The notes under the pieces are model-generated. The model saw only the letters and a list, made by a program, of their open reading frames with translations, was not told the DNA's origin and did no database searches. Below are positions 1-9,138 of a stretch of DNA of 64,000 nt, one piece after another. The position numbers were made by a program, and so were the translations under genes. Position 1 is the first letter of the stretch. Every line of letters begins with the position of its first letter. The stretch spans positions 33,958 through 97,957 of the forward strand of contig NZ_JRKN01000011.1 in assembly GCF_000763905.1 (NCBI RefSeq). The letters are read 5' to 3'. The stretch comes from Paracoccus halophilus (GTDB lineage Bacteria > Pseudomonadota > Alphaproteobacteria > Rhodobacterales > Rhodobacteraceae).

Positions 1-1134
1 GACTGGGTTCTCGCTGTGCTAGCGACCTGCGGTGGGGATGCCTACACACTGGAGAAGCGCAAACATGTAGATTCCGTCGGCTATGAGACGGAGACGCATA
101 CCGGAAATTTCGAGCTTGGTCCGCTGAAATCCCATGCGGACGTCGTGATGCATGAGATCGGTCTGCTCGCCGACCTTCCGGTTACGAGTTTCAAACTTTT
201 CGATACCCGGTTCGGGATCAAAGCGAGCACTCCTCTACAGGAACTGACCGATGGCAGGGTCAGATTCACCCATGAAGGACGTCCGGTCACTGTAAAATTA
301 CGATCCAGCAACGGCGACGAGATCGAGTTGCCGGGTCTTGCATGGGCACCTTCGATGATACCCTTGGAGCACCCAGAATTCAGGATCAGGGTCAAGGCGG
401 GGCATATCGACATCGTCACCGAGCCAGGAAACATCGACAACCACCAGACAGTACAACTGAATGTCCAGTTCGATCTTCAGGAAGAGCGGCCTTTCATTGA
501 GCAAGCCGGACTGTTGGCACTGACCAACTGGAGTTCGTTCGGTCCGGTCTCTGTGAGTGTCGAGGTCGCGCAAGGCCAATTGTTCGGCGCAACGATTAAT
601 CTCGATGCACCGCTGGAGGCATGGGCGAAAGAGTGTTGGGTCTGCGCACAGTATTTTCTGAATATTCTTGGGAGTGATCGCTGCAAGACGACCAGTATCG
701 CCTTGCTCGATTTCCACCGCTTCATGCGGGATTACTTTGCCCTGGCGTCGATTCAAGATAGCAATTCGATCCGTTTTGAGGGCCTGTTCGAGAGCGAGAT
801 GGCCGAATTTTCGAAGCTGGTGGGCTATAGCTACGGCCAGTTCGGAGACTGGACGTTCGGGGCCATTCATGAGTTCGAGGTGGTCTCGCAGTCGCAAGAG
901 GGCAAGAAGTTCACAGTATATCTGACCAAACCAGAAATCACCCACAAGTTCGTGTTTGCAAGACCTTTGGCACAGTCGGTCGATCACATCGCTCGCGATT
1001 TCCAATCGTTTCTCGCTCGCCAGGCCGTGCCAGTCGCGACCTTCGATGATGGCGATCTTTTCGAATGGGGTAGATCTAACAAAAGCAACGGGACAGTAGC
1101 GATTCAAGTCCATGATCCGCTAGGGTCAGCGTGA
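1..1134 (+). CDS. hypothetical protein, 5'-truncated by window edge
   Basis: I do not recognise this protein. The frame is open back to base 1; the first usable start inside the window is a GTG at 16 (372 residues), but there is no stop between 1 and 16, so the true start probably lies upstream. It looks soluble: no signal peptide or membrane segment is visible, and it alternates hydrophobic and charged residues in a beta-rich way. It is rich in aromatic residues and has a CWVC pair near residue 207. Base and codon use are visibly less GC-biased than in every downstream gene (ATT, AAA and TTT codons are frequent), which suggests acquired DNA. No partner gene is in view. It could be an island or defence-associated cargo gene, but nothing in the sequence proves that. 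Confidence 0.7.
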   Translation, partial: DWVLAVLATCGGDAYTLEKRKHVDSVGYETETHTGNFELGPLKSHADVVMHEIGLLADLPVTSFKLFDTRFGIKASTPLQELTDGRVRFTHEGRPVTVKLRSSNGDEIELPGLAWAPSMIPLEHPEFRIRVKAGHIDIVTEPGNIDNHQTVQLNVQFDLQEERPFIEQAGLLALTNWSSFGPVSVSVEVAQGQLFGATINLDAPLEAWAKECWVCAQYFLNILGSDRCKTTSIALLDFHRFMRDYFALASIQDSNSIRFEGLFESEMAEFSKLVGYSYGQFGDWTFGAIHEFEVVSQSQEGKKFTVYLTKPEITHKFVFARPLAQSVDHIARDFQSFLARQAVPVATFDDGDLFEWGRSNKSNGTVAIQVHDPLGSA

Positions 1135-1649
1135 CCTAAACGCTCGTTTTTTGGAGCATGCGCAAACTACCTCATCGGAGGGTACCAAAAACCCCGGTCC
1201 AAACCCAGGACCTTGTTGAAGGTTTTGACCGCCTCCTGACAGCCAACATTCGCTGCGAAACAGAAATCGTGCAACATGGGCTCAAAGCGTCGATGGTGTG
1301 ACCGCGGCTGAAAAATCGTTCGGGCCAGAACTCCGACGGAAAGCCAGAGATACCCGACAGACGAAACTGGCGGTTGCACCAGCCGCCAATGATTCGCCGC
1401 ATCGCGGCAACCGCCCCCTTCCGGGCTGCGCGACATGGGCAATATTGCCCGGTGACGGCACGAAATTGGCCCGCCTTGCCGGATTCCCGGCCGTGATCGC
1501 AACTCGGCACTTGACCGGCGGGTAGGGATCGCGGTGCAATCGACACCCTGAAAGAAAACCGGCCCCCGCAAGCCGTCGAAACGCCTGCCGGGGGCACGGC
1601 AGTGCCACGACAGACAGATAGGCAACACAACAGCGGGGTTAACCAAGCC
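1135..1649. other. 515-bp gap; composition boundary, no supported gene
   Basis: No convincing gene is visible here. The first part (to about 1300) keeps the lower GC of the left-edge gene, then composition becomes typical of the rest of the window, so the edge of a transferred segment may lie here. Two small inverted repeats are visible: a 5-bp one at 1196-1212 and a 7-bp stem at 1562-1568/1589-1595, the latter in the leader of the symporter gene. Open frames on either strand carry no recognisable motif. Confidence 0.5.
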
Positions 1650-2999
1650 ATGACGGAAACGATACCGAAGTTCAACGGCATGTCGCTGACAAGCAAGATC
1701 ATGCTGGGCATGGTCGGCGGGCTGGTGCTTGGCGCGATCCTGAACATGACCGGCTCGGCAAGCCTGAATGCCTGGCTGGTGGACGGGATCTTCTACATGA
1801 TCGGCACGGCCTTCGTGAACGGGCTCAAGATGCTGGTCGTGCCGCTGGTCGTGTTCTCGCTGATCTGCGGCGTGCTGGGGATCGGCGATATCCGGGTGCT
1901 GGGGCGGGTCGGCGGCAAGTCCTTCGTGCTTTATATCCTGACCACCGCCATCGCCATTGCCACCGCGATCCTGCTGGGCCTGCTGATCGGCCCGGGCGAG
2001 GGCTTCGTCATGGAGGGCGTCGACACATCCGGCGTCACCGCGGCCGAGGCGCCCTCGGTCTGGCAGGTCTTCGCCAATATCGTACCCTCGAACCCGGTGG
2101 CGGCGCTGGCGACCGGCGACATGCTGCAGATCATCTTCTATGTCATCGTCGTGGGCATCGCCGCGCTGATGCTGGGCGAGCAGTCCGAGGGCTTCGCGAA
2201 AGCCTGCGAATACATGAACGACCTGATGATGAAGGTGGTCAGCATCGTCATGGCATTCGCCCCCTACGGCGTCTTCTGCCTGATCGCGCGGGCCTTCGCC
2301 AAGGAGGGGATCGACCTGTTCATCCCGGTGCTGGCCTATGTGGTGACGCTGACCGGGGCGCTGCTTCTGCACCTGTTCGTGACCCTGATGCTGATCCTGC
2401 GGCTGGTATCGGGGCTGAACCCGCTGACCTTCATCACCAAGATCCGGCCGGCGCAGATCTTTGCCTTTTCCACCGCCAGTTCCAACGCGACCATCCCGGT
2501 GACCTATCGCTGCACGACGCAGCGGATGGGGGTGGACAATTCGGTCGCATCGTTCACCGTTCCCTTCGGCGCCACGATCAACATGGACGGCACGGCGATC
2601 ATGCAGGGCGTGGCCACGGTGTTCCTGGCCAATGTCTATGGCGTCGATCTGGGCATGTCGGGCTATCTGACGGTGATCGCCATGGCGGTTCTGGCCTCGA
2701 TCGGGACAGCGGGCGTGCCGGGGGTCGGGCTGGTCATGCTGACCATGGTGCTGACCCAGGTCGGCCTGCCGATCGAGGGGATCGCCCTGATCCTGGGCGT
2801 CGACCGGCTGATGGACATGATCCGCACGGCGGTGAACATCACCGGCGACGCGGTGGTGACCACCATCGTCGCCAAATCCGAGGGCAAGCTGGATCATGCC
2901 GTCTATGACGACCCCGATGCCGGCATCGGCACTGACGATCTGGAAATCGACGAGGCCGCCGAGGCGCGGCTGGCCGAACTGGCGCGCCACAGCCACTAA
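1650..2999 (+). CDS. dicarboxylate/amino acid:cation symporter (DAACS/SLC1 family)
   Basis: This 449-residue inner-membrane protein belongs to the glutamate/dicarboxylate symporter family (GltP, GltT, DctA), which moves acidic amino acids or C4-dicarboxylates with Na+ or H+. The serine-rich reentrant-loop motif (ASSNATIPVT) is near residue 288, and the substrate-site motif NMDGTAIMQG is near residue 310. A conserved GVPGVGLVML stretch follows near 355. Length is typical for the family. I take the ATG at 1650 because the hydrophobic family-like N-terminus starts there; a longer frame from 1602 adds only polar residues. A strong hairpin at 3022-3049 ends the transcript. Substrate cannot be decided from motifs. 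It is a single gene, with no adjacent two-component system of the dctBD type. Confidence 0.9.
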   Translation: MTETIPKFNGMSLTSKIMLGMVGGLVLGAILNMTGSASLNAWLVDGIFYMIGTAFVNGLKMLVVPLVVFSLICGVLGIGDIRVLGRVGGKSFVLYILTTAIAIATAILLGLLIGPGEGFVMEGVDTSGVTAAEAPSVWQVFANIVPSNPVAALATGDMLQIIFYVIVVGIAALMLGEQSEGFAKACEYMNDLMMKVVSIVMAFAPYGVFCLIARAFAKEGIDLFIPVLAYVVTLTGALLLHLFVTLMLILRLVSGLNPLTFITKIRPAQIFAFSTASSNATIPVTYRCTTQRMGVDNSVASFTVPFGATINMDGTAIMQGVATVFLANVYGVDLGMSGYLTVIAMAVLASIGTAGVPGVGLVMLTMVLTQVGLPIEGIALILGVDRLMDMIRTAVNITGDAVVTTIVAKSEGKLDHAVYDDPDAGIGTDDLEIDEAAEARLAELARHSH

Positions 3000-3021
3000 C
3001 GCGCCCCCGAAGGTATAGCCC

Positions 3022-3053
3022 GCCCCCGCCGCATCCGCGCGGCGGGGGCTTTC
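3022..3053 (+). terminator. intrinsic terminator after the symporter gene
   Basis: A perfect 11-bp GC-rich stem (3022-3032 with 3039-3049) with a six-base loop is followed by TTT, 22 bp after the symporter stop codon. Confidence 0.75.
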
Positions 3054-3186
3054 CGGTCCGGCCCTGACGCATCATGCGGGCGCGTGACAGCCAGCTATCC
3101 GCGCCCGGCCCTTCGTGGCATCGTAGCGGAAACCGCCCAGATGCAGCCAGCCGGGACGCCGCGCCGGCACGCGAAAGGAAGACCGC

Positions 3187-4212
3187 ATGAGCCAGACCCA
3201 CATGGCCCGCGAAGTGGCCGAGATCCCCGCCGCCGCCGCCCGCTTTCTGGACAGGTCCCGCGAGGCGGTGCAGGAGGCCGCCGCCGCGCTGCGCCGCAAG
3301 GATCCCGCGCTGGTGGTGACGGTCGCGCGCGGCTCGTCGGACCATGCGGCGACCTATCTGAAATACGCCTATGAGCTGGAGGCGGGGGTACCGGTGGCCT
3401 CGGTCGGGCCGTCCATCGCCTCGGTCTATCGCCGGCCCCTGCGGCTGGGCAAGGCGGTCTGCATGGGGATTTCCCAATCCGGCCGCAGCCCCGACGGGGT
3501 CGAGATGATGCGCGCCTCGGGTCAGGGGGGCGCGCTCTCCATCGCGATCACCAATGCCGAAAACAGCCCGATGGCGCGGGCCTCGGCCCATTGCCTGCCG
3601 CTGCAGGCGGGCGAGGAAAAAAGCATCGCCGCCACCAAGACCTTTGTCTGTTCGGTGCTGGCCGGGCTGTCGCTGCTGGCCGAATGGTGCGACGACCATG
3701 TCCTGCAGGATGCCATCGCCGCCCTGCCCGAGGCATTCGAGCAGGCGATCGGGCTGGACTGGTCGCCGCTTTCGGCGCGGATGGCGCGGGCCGATTCCGC
3801 CTATGTGCTGGGCCGCGGCCCCGGCTTCGCCATCGCCTGCGAGGCGGCGCTGAAATTCAAGGAAACCTGCGGCATCCATGCCTCGGCCTATTCGGCGGCC
3901 GAGGTGCTGCATGGCCCTTCGGCCATCGTGCAGGCGCATTTCCCGGTGCTGGCTCTGGGGATCGAGGACGCCGCCCTGTCGCAGTTGAAAGCCACCGCCG
4001 GGCGGCTGGCGGCACAGGGCGCGGATGTGTTCCTGACCGGCGCCGAGGTGGCGGGAACGGTACGGCTGCCGCAGGTCGAGGGGCTGCACCCGCTGGTCGC
4101 GCCGCTGGTTTCGATGGCGGGTTTCTACGGCTTCATCGAGGCGCTGGCGCGGCGCCGCGGGCTTGATCCCGACAAGCCGCCGCATCTGAGCAAGGTGACC
4201 CGGACGATCTGA
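3187..4212 (+). CDS. SIS-domain sugar-phosphate isomerase/deaminase (GlmS isomerase-like, NagB-II type)
   Basis: This 341-residue cytosolic protein consists of two tandem SIS folds (roughly residues 30-170 and 195-330). It lacks the N-terminal glutaminase domain of GlmS. Sugar-phosphate-binding motifs are visible: ARGSSDHA near 48, GISQSGRSPD near 97 and the EEKSIAATKTF loop near 138. Stand-alone proteins of this architecture include the type II glucosamine-6-phosphate deaminases that usually sit beside nagA and a GntR regulator. Neither neighbour is present here, so the substrate (glucosamine-6-P or another amino-sugar phosphate) is inferred only from the fold. The ATG at 3187 follows a GAAAGGAAG ribosome-binding site. 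It is separated from the upstream symporter by a terminator and is probably transcribed alone. Confidence 0.82.
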   Translation: MSQTHMAREVAEIPAAAARFLDRSREAVQEAAAALRRKDPALVVTVARGSSDHAATYLKYAYELEAGVPVASVGPSIASVYRRPLRLGKAVCMGISQSGRSPDGVEMMRASGQGGALSIAITNAENSPMARASAHCLPLQAGEEKSIAATKTFVCSVLAGLSLLAEWCDDHVLQDAIAALPEAFEQAIGLDWSPLSARMARADSAYVLGRGPGFAIACEAALKFKETCGIHASAYSAAEVLHGPSAIVQAHFPVLALGIEDAALSQLKATAGRLAAQGADVFLTGAEVAGTVRLPQVEGLHPLVAPLVSMAGFYGFIEALARRRGLDPDKPPHLSKVTRTI

Positions 4213-4230
4213 CGGGCATGACGGAACGGG

Positions 4231-5355
4231 CTAAAGATCGCGCGCGATCACCAGGCGCTGGACCTCGCTGGTGCCTTCGTAGATCTGGGTCACGCGGACA
4301 TCGCGATAGATGCGCTCGACGGGGTAATCCGCCAGATAGCCATAGCCGCCATGGATCTGGATCGCCTGCGAACACACCTGCTCCGCCATTTCCGAGGCGA
4401 ACAGCTTGGCCATGCTGGCCTCGCGCAGGCAGGGCTTGCCGGCCTCGCGCAGCATGGCCGCGCGCAGCACCATCAGGCGGGCGGCGTCGATCTGCGTCGC
4501 CATGTCGGCCAGCTTGAAGGCCACGGCCTGATGTTCGGCGATCGGGCGGCCAAAGGCGATGCGGTCGCGGGCATAGGCCAGCGCGGCCTCATATGCGGCG
4601 CGCGCCATGCCGACCGCCTGCGCGGCGATGCCGATGCGCCCGCCCTCAAGATTGGCCAGCGCGATCCGGTAGCCCTGCCCTTCCTCGCCCAGACGGTTTT
4701 CGACCGGAATGCGCATGTCGGCGAATGCCAGCGCGCAGGTGTCCGAACTGTGCAGGCCCATCTTTCTTTCCACCCCGACCACCTCGTAGCCCGGCGTGTC
4801 GGTGGGCACGATAAAGGCCGAGATGCCCTTTTTGCCGGCTTCGGGATCGGTGACCGCAAAGACGATGATCATCTGCCCGTTCTTGCCCGAGGTGATGAAC
4901 TGCTTGGCCCCGTCGATCACATAATGATCGCCATCGCGCCGGGCACGGGTCTTCAGCGCCGAGGCGTCCGAGCCGGCCTGCGGCTCGGTCAGGGCAAAGC
5001 CGCCGATCCATTCGCCCGAGGCAAGGCGCGGCAGGAAACGCGCCTTTTGATCCTCGGTCCCGTATTTCAGGATCGGCACGCAGCCCACGGATGAATGCAC
5101 CGACATGATGGTGGAGCAGGCCCCGTCGGCGGCGGCGATTTCCTCGATCGCCAGCGCATAGGCGGTGGTGCCGGTATCCGATCCGCCATGCGCTTCGGGG
5201 ACCAGCATGCCAAGAAAGCCCAGCTCACCCATCTGGCGCAGCTCGTCGCGCGGGAATGCGCTTTCGCGGTCGCGCATCGCGGCGCCGGGGGCCAGCACCC
5301 CCTGGGCAAAATCGCGGGCGGCGTCGCGGATCTGTTCCTGTTCCCCGGTCAGCAT
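4231..5355 (-). CDS. acyl-CoA dehydrogenase
   Basis: This 374-residue FAD enzyme introduces the alpha-beta double bond in an acyl-CoA. It has the flavin/substrate motif [13 protein letters not shown] near residue 127 and the C-terminal signature QIHGGYGY...[17 protein letters not shown]. The Glu of the YEGTSE segment is the expected catalytic base of short/branched-chain dehydrogenases. Length is typical. It is the last gene of a four-gene leftward operon; its ATG overlaps the thiolase stop codon by one base (TGATG), which implies coupled translation. With the thiolase and the 3-hydroxyacyl-CoA-type dehydrogenase upstream it fits short- or branched-chain (for example isoleucine-type) beta-oxidation. 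The exact chain specificity is inference. Confidence 0.9.
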   Translation of the reverse strand: MLTGEQEQIRDAARDFAQGVLAPGAAMRDRESAFPRDELRQMGELGFLGMLVPEAHGGSDTGTTAYALAIEEIAAADGACSTIMSVHSSVGCVPILKYGTEDQKARFLPRLASGEWIGGFALTEPQAGSDASALKTRARRDGDHYVIDGAKQFITSGKNGQMIIVFAVTDPEAGKKGISAFIVPTDTPGYEVVGVERKMGLHSSDTCALAFADMRIPVENRLGEEGQGYRIALANLEGGRIGIAAQAVGMARAAYEAALAYARDRIAFGRPIAEHQAVAFKLADMATQIDAARLMVLRAAMLREAGKPCLREASMAKLFASEMAEQVCSQAIQIHGGYGYLADYPVERIYRDVRVTQIYEGTSEVQRLVIARDL

Positions 5356-6542
5356 CAGTTCAGCCTTTCGATGGCGATGGCGGTGGCCTCGCCGCCGCCG
5401 ATGCAGAGCGAGGCGACGCCGCGGCGCAGGCCGTGGGTTTCCAGCGCAGCCAGCAGCGTCACCATGACGCGCGCGCCGGATGCGCCGATGGGATGGCCAA
5501 GCGCGCAGGCGCCGCCATGGATGTTCACCGCGTCATGGGACAGGCCAAGATCGCGCATGGCGGCCATGGCAACGACGGCGAAAGCCTCGTTCACCTCCCA
5601 CAGGTCGATATCGGCGCGGCTCAGGCCGGTGCGGTCCATGAGCTTGCCGATGGCGCCGATGGGCGCGGTCGGGAACAGGCTGGGCCTGTCGGCATGAGTG
5701 GCATGGCCAAGGATGCGCGCACGCGGGGTCAGGCCGCGCCGCTCGGCCTCGGACGCGCGCATCAGGACCAGCGCCGCCGCCCCGTCCGAGATCGAGGAAC
5801 TGTTCGCCGCCGTCACCGTGCCGCCGTCGCGAAAGGCTGGCTTCAGCGTCGGGATCTTGTCCAGCCGCGCCTTGCCGGGCTGTTCGTCGATCGCGACCGT
5901 AACCTCGCCCTTGCGGGATTTCACCGTGACGGGCGTGATTTCGGCGGTGAAATGGCCGGCCTCGATGGCCTTTTGCGCGCGGGTGAGCGAGGTAATGGCA
6001 TATTCGTCCTGCGCCTCGCGCGTGAACTGATAGGACTGGGCGCAATCCTCGGCGAATGTGCCCATCAGGCGGCCCTTGTCATAGGCGTCCTCAAGCCCGT
6101 CCAGAAACATGTGATCCATGACCTGACCGTGACCCATGCGGTAGCCGCCGCGCGCCTTGGGCAGCAGATAGGGCGCGTTCGACATGCTTTCCATGCCGCC
6201 CGCGACGACGATATCGGCACTGCCCGCCAGAATCGCGTCATGGCCCAGCATCGCGGCCTTCATCCCCGAGCCGCACATCTTGTTCACCGTGGTCGCGCCC
6301 GCCCCAAGCGGCAGTCCGGCCTGCAGCGCCGCCTGACGCGCCGGGGCCTGACCCTGCCCGGCGGGCAGCACGCAGCCCATGAGGATTTCCTGCACGGCAT
6401 CGGCATCCAGCCCCGCGCCCGCCAGCGCGCCGCTGATCGCCGCGGCGCCCAGATCGGCGGCGGGAACGCCGGCCAGATCGCCCTGAAACCCGCCCATGGG
6501 CGTGCGCGCGGCGCCGGTAATGACGATGGGATCGTGATCCAT
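5355..6542 (-). CDS. acetyl-CoA acyltransferase (thiolase)
   Basis: This 395-residue thiolase cleaves 3-ketoacyl-CoA with CoA, or runs in reverse as acetoacetyl-CoA thiolase. The acyl-accepting Cys is in [10 protein letters not shown] near residue 89. The conserved NEAF segment, the [17 protein letters not shown] block and the C-terminal CIGGGEATA block with the second catalytic Cys are all present. It lies between the SDR gene (23 bp) and the acyl-CoA dehydrogenase gene (1-bp overlap) in one operon. No enoyl-CoA hydratase gene is in the cluster, so that step must be supplied from elsewhere in the genome. Confidence 0.92.
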   Translation of the reverse strand: MDHDPIVITGAARTPMGGFQGDLAGVPAADLGAAAISGALAGAGLDADAVQEILMGCVLPAGQGQAPARQAALQAGLPLGAGATTVNKMCGSGMKAAMLGHDAILAGSADIVVAGGMESMSNAPYLLPKARGGYRMGHGQVMDHMFLDGLEDAYDKGRLMGTFAEDCAQSYQFTREAQDEYAITSLTRAQKAIEAGHFTAEITPVTVKSRKGEVTVAIDEQPGKARLDKIPTLKPAFRDGGTVTAANSSSISDGAAALVLMRASEAERRGLTPRARILGHATHADRPSLFPTAPIGAIGKLMDRTGLSRADIDLWEVNEAFAVVAMAAMRDLGLSHDAVNIHGGACALGHPIGASGARVMVTLLAALETHGLRRGVASLCIGGGEATAIAIERLN

Positions 6543-6565
6543 GGGGTTACTCCTTGTTTCGGGGC

Positions 6566-7333
6566 CTATTTCGGGGCCATGCGGATGGCGCCGTCCAAGC
6601 GGATGACTTCGCCGTTCAGCATCTGGTTTTCGGCGATATGGCGCACCAGCGCGGCATATTCCTCGGGCTCGCCCAGGCGCGGCGGAAAGGGAACGGCGGC
6701 GCCAAGGCTGTCCTGCACCTCCTGGCTCATGCCGGCCATCATCGGTGTCCTGAATATGCCGGGCGCGATGGTCATGACCCGGATGCCGAACCGCGCCAGC
6801 TCCCGCGCGGCGGGCAGGGTCATGGCGGCGACACCGCCCTTGGAGGCCGCATAGGCCGCCTGCCCGATCTGCCCGTCAAAGGCCGCGACCGAGGCGGTGT
6901 TGACGATCAGCCCGCGCTCGCCGCCCTGCCCCGGCTCGTTCCTGGCCATGGCATCGGCGGCCAGACGCAGGATGTTGAATGTGCCGATCAGGTTGATCTG
7001 GATCGCGCGGGTGAAGCTGTCCAGATCGTGCGGGCCTTCGCGGCCGACGATGCGTTCGCCCGGGGCGACGCCGGCGCAGTTCACCGCGATGTCGATGCCG
7101 CCAAAGGCGTCAAGGGCTGCGCGGATCGCGGCCTGCCCCTGCTCGGCGCTGGTGACATCGGCGTGGACAAAGATCGCCGCCGCGCCCAGTTCGTCAGCCA
7201 GCGCCTGCCCGGCATCGGCATTCACGTCCAGCAGCACGGCGCGCGCGCCCGCGCCCACCGCCATGCGCGCCACCGCCGCGCCAAGGCCGGAGCCGGCGCC
7301 GGTGATCAGAAAGGTGCTGTTCTCGATCCGCAT
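6566..7333 (-). CDS. SDR-family 3-hydroxyacyl-CoA dehydrogenase (HSD10-like)
   Basis: This 255-residue short-chain dehydrogenase has the nucleotide-binding motif TGAGSGLG (residues 11-18), an Asp after beta-2 (LLDVN) that favours NAD, the NCAG motif near 87 and the catalytic YAASK near 163. The FENG-like segment and the C-terminal [15 protein letters not shown] resemble type II 3-hydroxyacyl-CoA dehydrogenases (2-methyl-3-hydroxybutyryl-CoA dehydrogenase). It sits 10 bp after the CoA ligase and 23 bp before the thiolase, so it fits the oxidation between hydration and thiolysis. Pathway assignment comes from context; the SDR fold itself is certain. Confidence 0.87.
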   Translation of the reverse strand: MRIENSTFLITGAGSGLGAAVARMAVGAGARAVLLDVNADAGQALADELGAAAIFVHADVTSAEQGQAAIRAALDAFGGIDIAVNCAGVAPGERIVGREGPHDLDSFTRAIQINLIGTFNILRLAADAMARNEPGQGGERGLIVNTASVAAFDGQIGQAAYAASKGGVAAMTLPAARELARFGIRVMTIAPGIFRTPMMAGMSQEVQDSLGAAVPFPPRLGEPEEYAALVRHIAENQMLNGEVIRLDGAIRMAPK

Positions 7334-7343
7334 TCATCCGTCC

Positions 7344-9008
7344 TTATGCTTGCGCCTGTTTCTCGACCTCGGCCTTGCGCAGGATAAAGCGCTGAATCTT
7401 GCCGCTGGGCGTCTTGGGCAGATCGGCCACGAAATCGATCAGTTTCGGATAGGCATGCGCCGAAAGGCGCTTTTTCACATGGGCGCGCAATTCCTCGGCC
7501 AGAGTTTCGCTGCCCTCGAAGCCCTTGGCAAGGATGACGAAGGCCTTGACGATTTCGGTCCGTTCGGGATCGGGCACGCCGATCACTGCGGCCTCGACCA
7601 CGGCGGGATGTTCGATCAGCGCGCTTTCCACGTCGAACGGCCCGATCCGGTAGCCCGAGGATGTGATCACATCGTCCGAACGCCCGATGAAGCTGATCGA
7701 GCCGTCGGGCTCAAATTCCACGCTGTCGCCGGTGCGGTAATAGCCCCCCGCCAGCGCCGGCGTCGCCTGGTTCAGATAGCCCGAGAACCACATCAGCGGC
7801 GATTTCGCCATGTCGATGGCCAGCACGCCCGGCTGGTTCGGGCCAAGCTCGCGCCCGTCATCGTCCAGCACCACGACGCGATAGCCCGGCATGGCCAGCC
7901 CCGAGGACCCCGCCCGCACCGGATGCTCCAGCCCGTGATGGTTGTTGACGCACATGCCCATCTCGGTCTGGCCGTAATGGTCGTGGATCGGCGCGCCCAG
8001 ATTTTCCGCGAACCAGCGGATGATCTCGGGGTTCAGCGGCTCGCCCGCCGAACTGACCACGCGCAGCCTTCCCTTGACCGGCTCCGCCGCCTCTGTCCCC
8101 GCCGCGATCAGAAGCCGGAAGGCGGTCGGCGACCCGGCCAGGCTGGTCACGCCCAGCCGGTCGATGATGCGATAGGTCGATTCGGCGGTGAACCCGCCCT
8201 CGTAAAAGATCGTCGGCTGGCCCAGCAGCAGCGGCCCGGTCAGCGCATAGTAAAGCCCGTAGGCCCAGCCCGGATCGGCGATGTTCCAGAACGTATCGGT
8301 TTCGTTCAGCCCGATGGCGTCGCGCATATAGGCGCCAAAGGCCAGCAGCGCGCGCAGCGGCACCGGCACCCCCTTGGGCAGGCCGGTGGTGCCCGAGGTG
8401 GACATCATCATGAACAGATCCTCGCCCCGGCGCATCACGGGGTCGAATTCGGGGCTGGCAGCGTCCAGCGCGGCGCGGAAATCGACATCGCCCGGGGCCG
8501 GCGCCGCATCCGCGCCGATCACCGCGACGGGCGGGCAGCCGGGGATTTCGTCCAGCTTGGCGCGCTGCCCGTCAATGGTCACCACCAGCTTCGCGCCCGA
8601 GGTCGCCAGCCGGTGCTCGATCGCCTTGGGGCCGAAGGCGGTGAACAGCGGCTGATAGACCGCCCCCAGCCGCCATGCGCCCAGTACGGTGGCGACCAGT
8701 TCGACCCGGCGCGGCAACAGCCCCGCGATCACGTCGCCGGGCCGGATGCCCTGGGCGTGAAAGACATTGGCGGCGCGCGCCGACAGATCGCGCAGATCCT
8801 CGAACGTGTATTCGGTCAGTTCCTCGTCAGCCGTCAGGCAGCGCAGCGCCACGCGACCCGCGCCGGCATGGCGGTCGCAGCATTCCACGCAGGCGTTCAG
8901 CCCGGTTTCCAGATCGCCCTGCAAGCCGGCCATGGCTTCGTGAATGCTGAACCGCGCAACGGCGTCGTGATAGCCGGGACGCGCCCGGGCCGTGATCGTC
9001 TGGGTCAT
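7344..9008 (-). CDS. AMP-forming acyl-CoA synthetase (ACSM-like)
   Basis: This 554-residue ANL-superfamily enzyme activates a carboxylic acid with ATP and CoA. The P-loop motif STSGTTGLPKG is near residue 203, the adenine motif HYGQTEMG near 328, the hinge YRTGD near 427 and the catalytic Lys motif TPSGKIQRF near 533. The overall pattern resembles medium-chain/benzoate-type acyl-CoA synthetases and is not long-chain FadD. I place the start at 9008, where an ATG follows a GGAGGAG site; the frame stays open further but that stretch is the intergenic region. It is the first gene of the four-gene leftward operon and is divergent from the AraC regulator, so it probably supplies the operon's acyl-CoA substrate. 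Confidence 0.88.
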   Translation of the reverse strand: MTQTITARARPGYHDAVARFSIHEAMAGLQGDLETGLNACVECCDRHAGAGRVALRCLTADEELTEYTFEDLRDLSARAANVFHAQGIRPGDVIAGLLPRRVELVATVLGAWRLGAVYQPLFTAFGPKAIEHRLATSGAKLVVTIDGQRAKLDEIPGCPPVAVIGADAAPAPGDVDFRAALDAASPEFDPVMRRGEDLFMMMSTSGTTGLPKGVPVPLRALLAFGAYMRDAIGLNETDTFWNIADPGWAYGLYYALTGPLLLGQPTIFYEGGFTAESTYRIIDRLGVTSLAGSPTAFRLLIAAGTEAAEPVKGRLRVVSSAGEPLNPEIIRWFAENLGAPIHDHYGQTEMGMCVNNHHGLEHPVRAGSSGLAMPGYRVVVLDDDGRELGPNQPGVLAIDMAKSPLMWFSGYLNQATPALAGGYYRTGDSVEFEPDGSISFIGRSDDVITSSGYRIGPFDVESALIEHPAVVEAAVIGVPDPERTEIVKAFVILAKGFEGSETLAEELRAHVKKRLSAHAYPKLIDFVADLPKTPSGKIQRFILRKAEVEKQAQA

Positions 9009-9076
9009 GATCGCTCCTCCTGCCGACTCTCCGCCGGATGCGGCCTCCGTGAGTCTGGCCGCAGGGTAGCGGGTTT

Positions 9077-9131
9077 CATATTGCAGACAATGACATTGCC
9101 GGACAGAATATCTGATCGGATTTGCAATATG
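9077..9131. promoter_or_regulatory. long-spaced 9-bp inverted repeat, candidate AraC-regulator operator
   Basis: CATATTGCA at 9077-9085 is exactly the reverse complement of TGCAATATG at 9123-9131, with centres 46 bp apart. A weaker half-site (ACATTGCC, 9093-9100) lies between. The right arm ends 7 bp before the AraC-type start codon and the left arm sits in the promoter region of the acyl-CoA operon. It is therefore a natural binding site for the neighbouring regulator, acting on both genes. This is inference from symmetry and position. Confidence 0.55.
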
Positions 9132-9138
9132 GGGCGCG

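Noticed and set aside
1167..1340. Minus-strand reading in the left gap as a transposase remnant
   Set aside because: A short open stretch exists but it matches no transposase motif I recognise and no terminal repeats flank it.
3187..4212. GlmS or AgaS assignment for the SIS protein
   Set aside because: There is no glutaminase domain for GlmS and no amino-sugar catabolic neighbours to support AgaS; left as SIS isomerase/deaminase.
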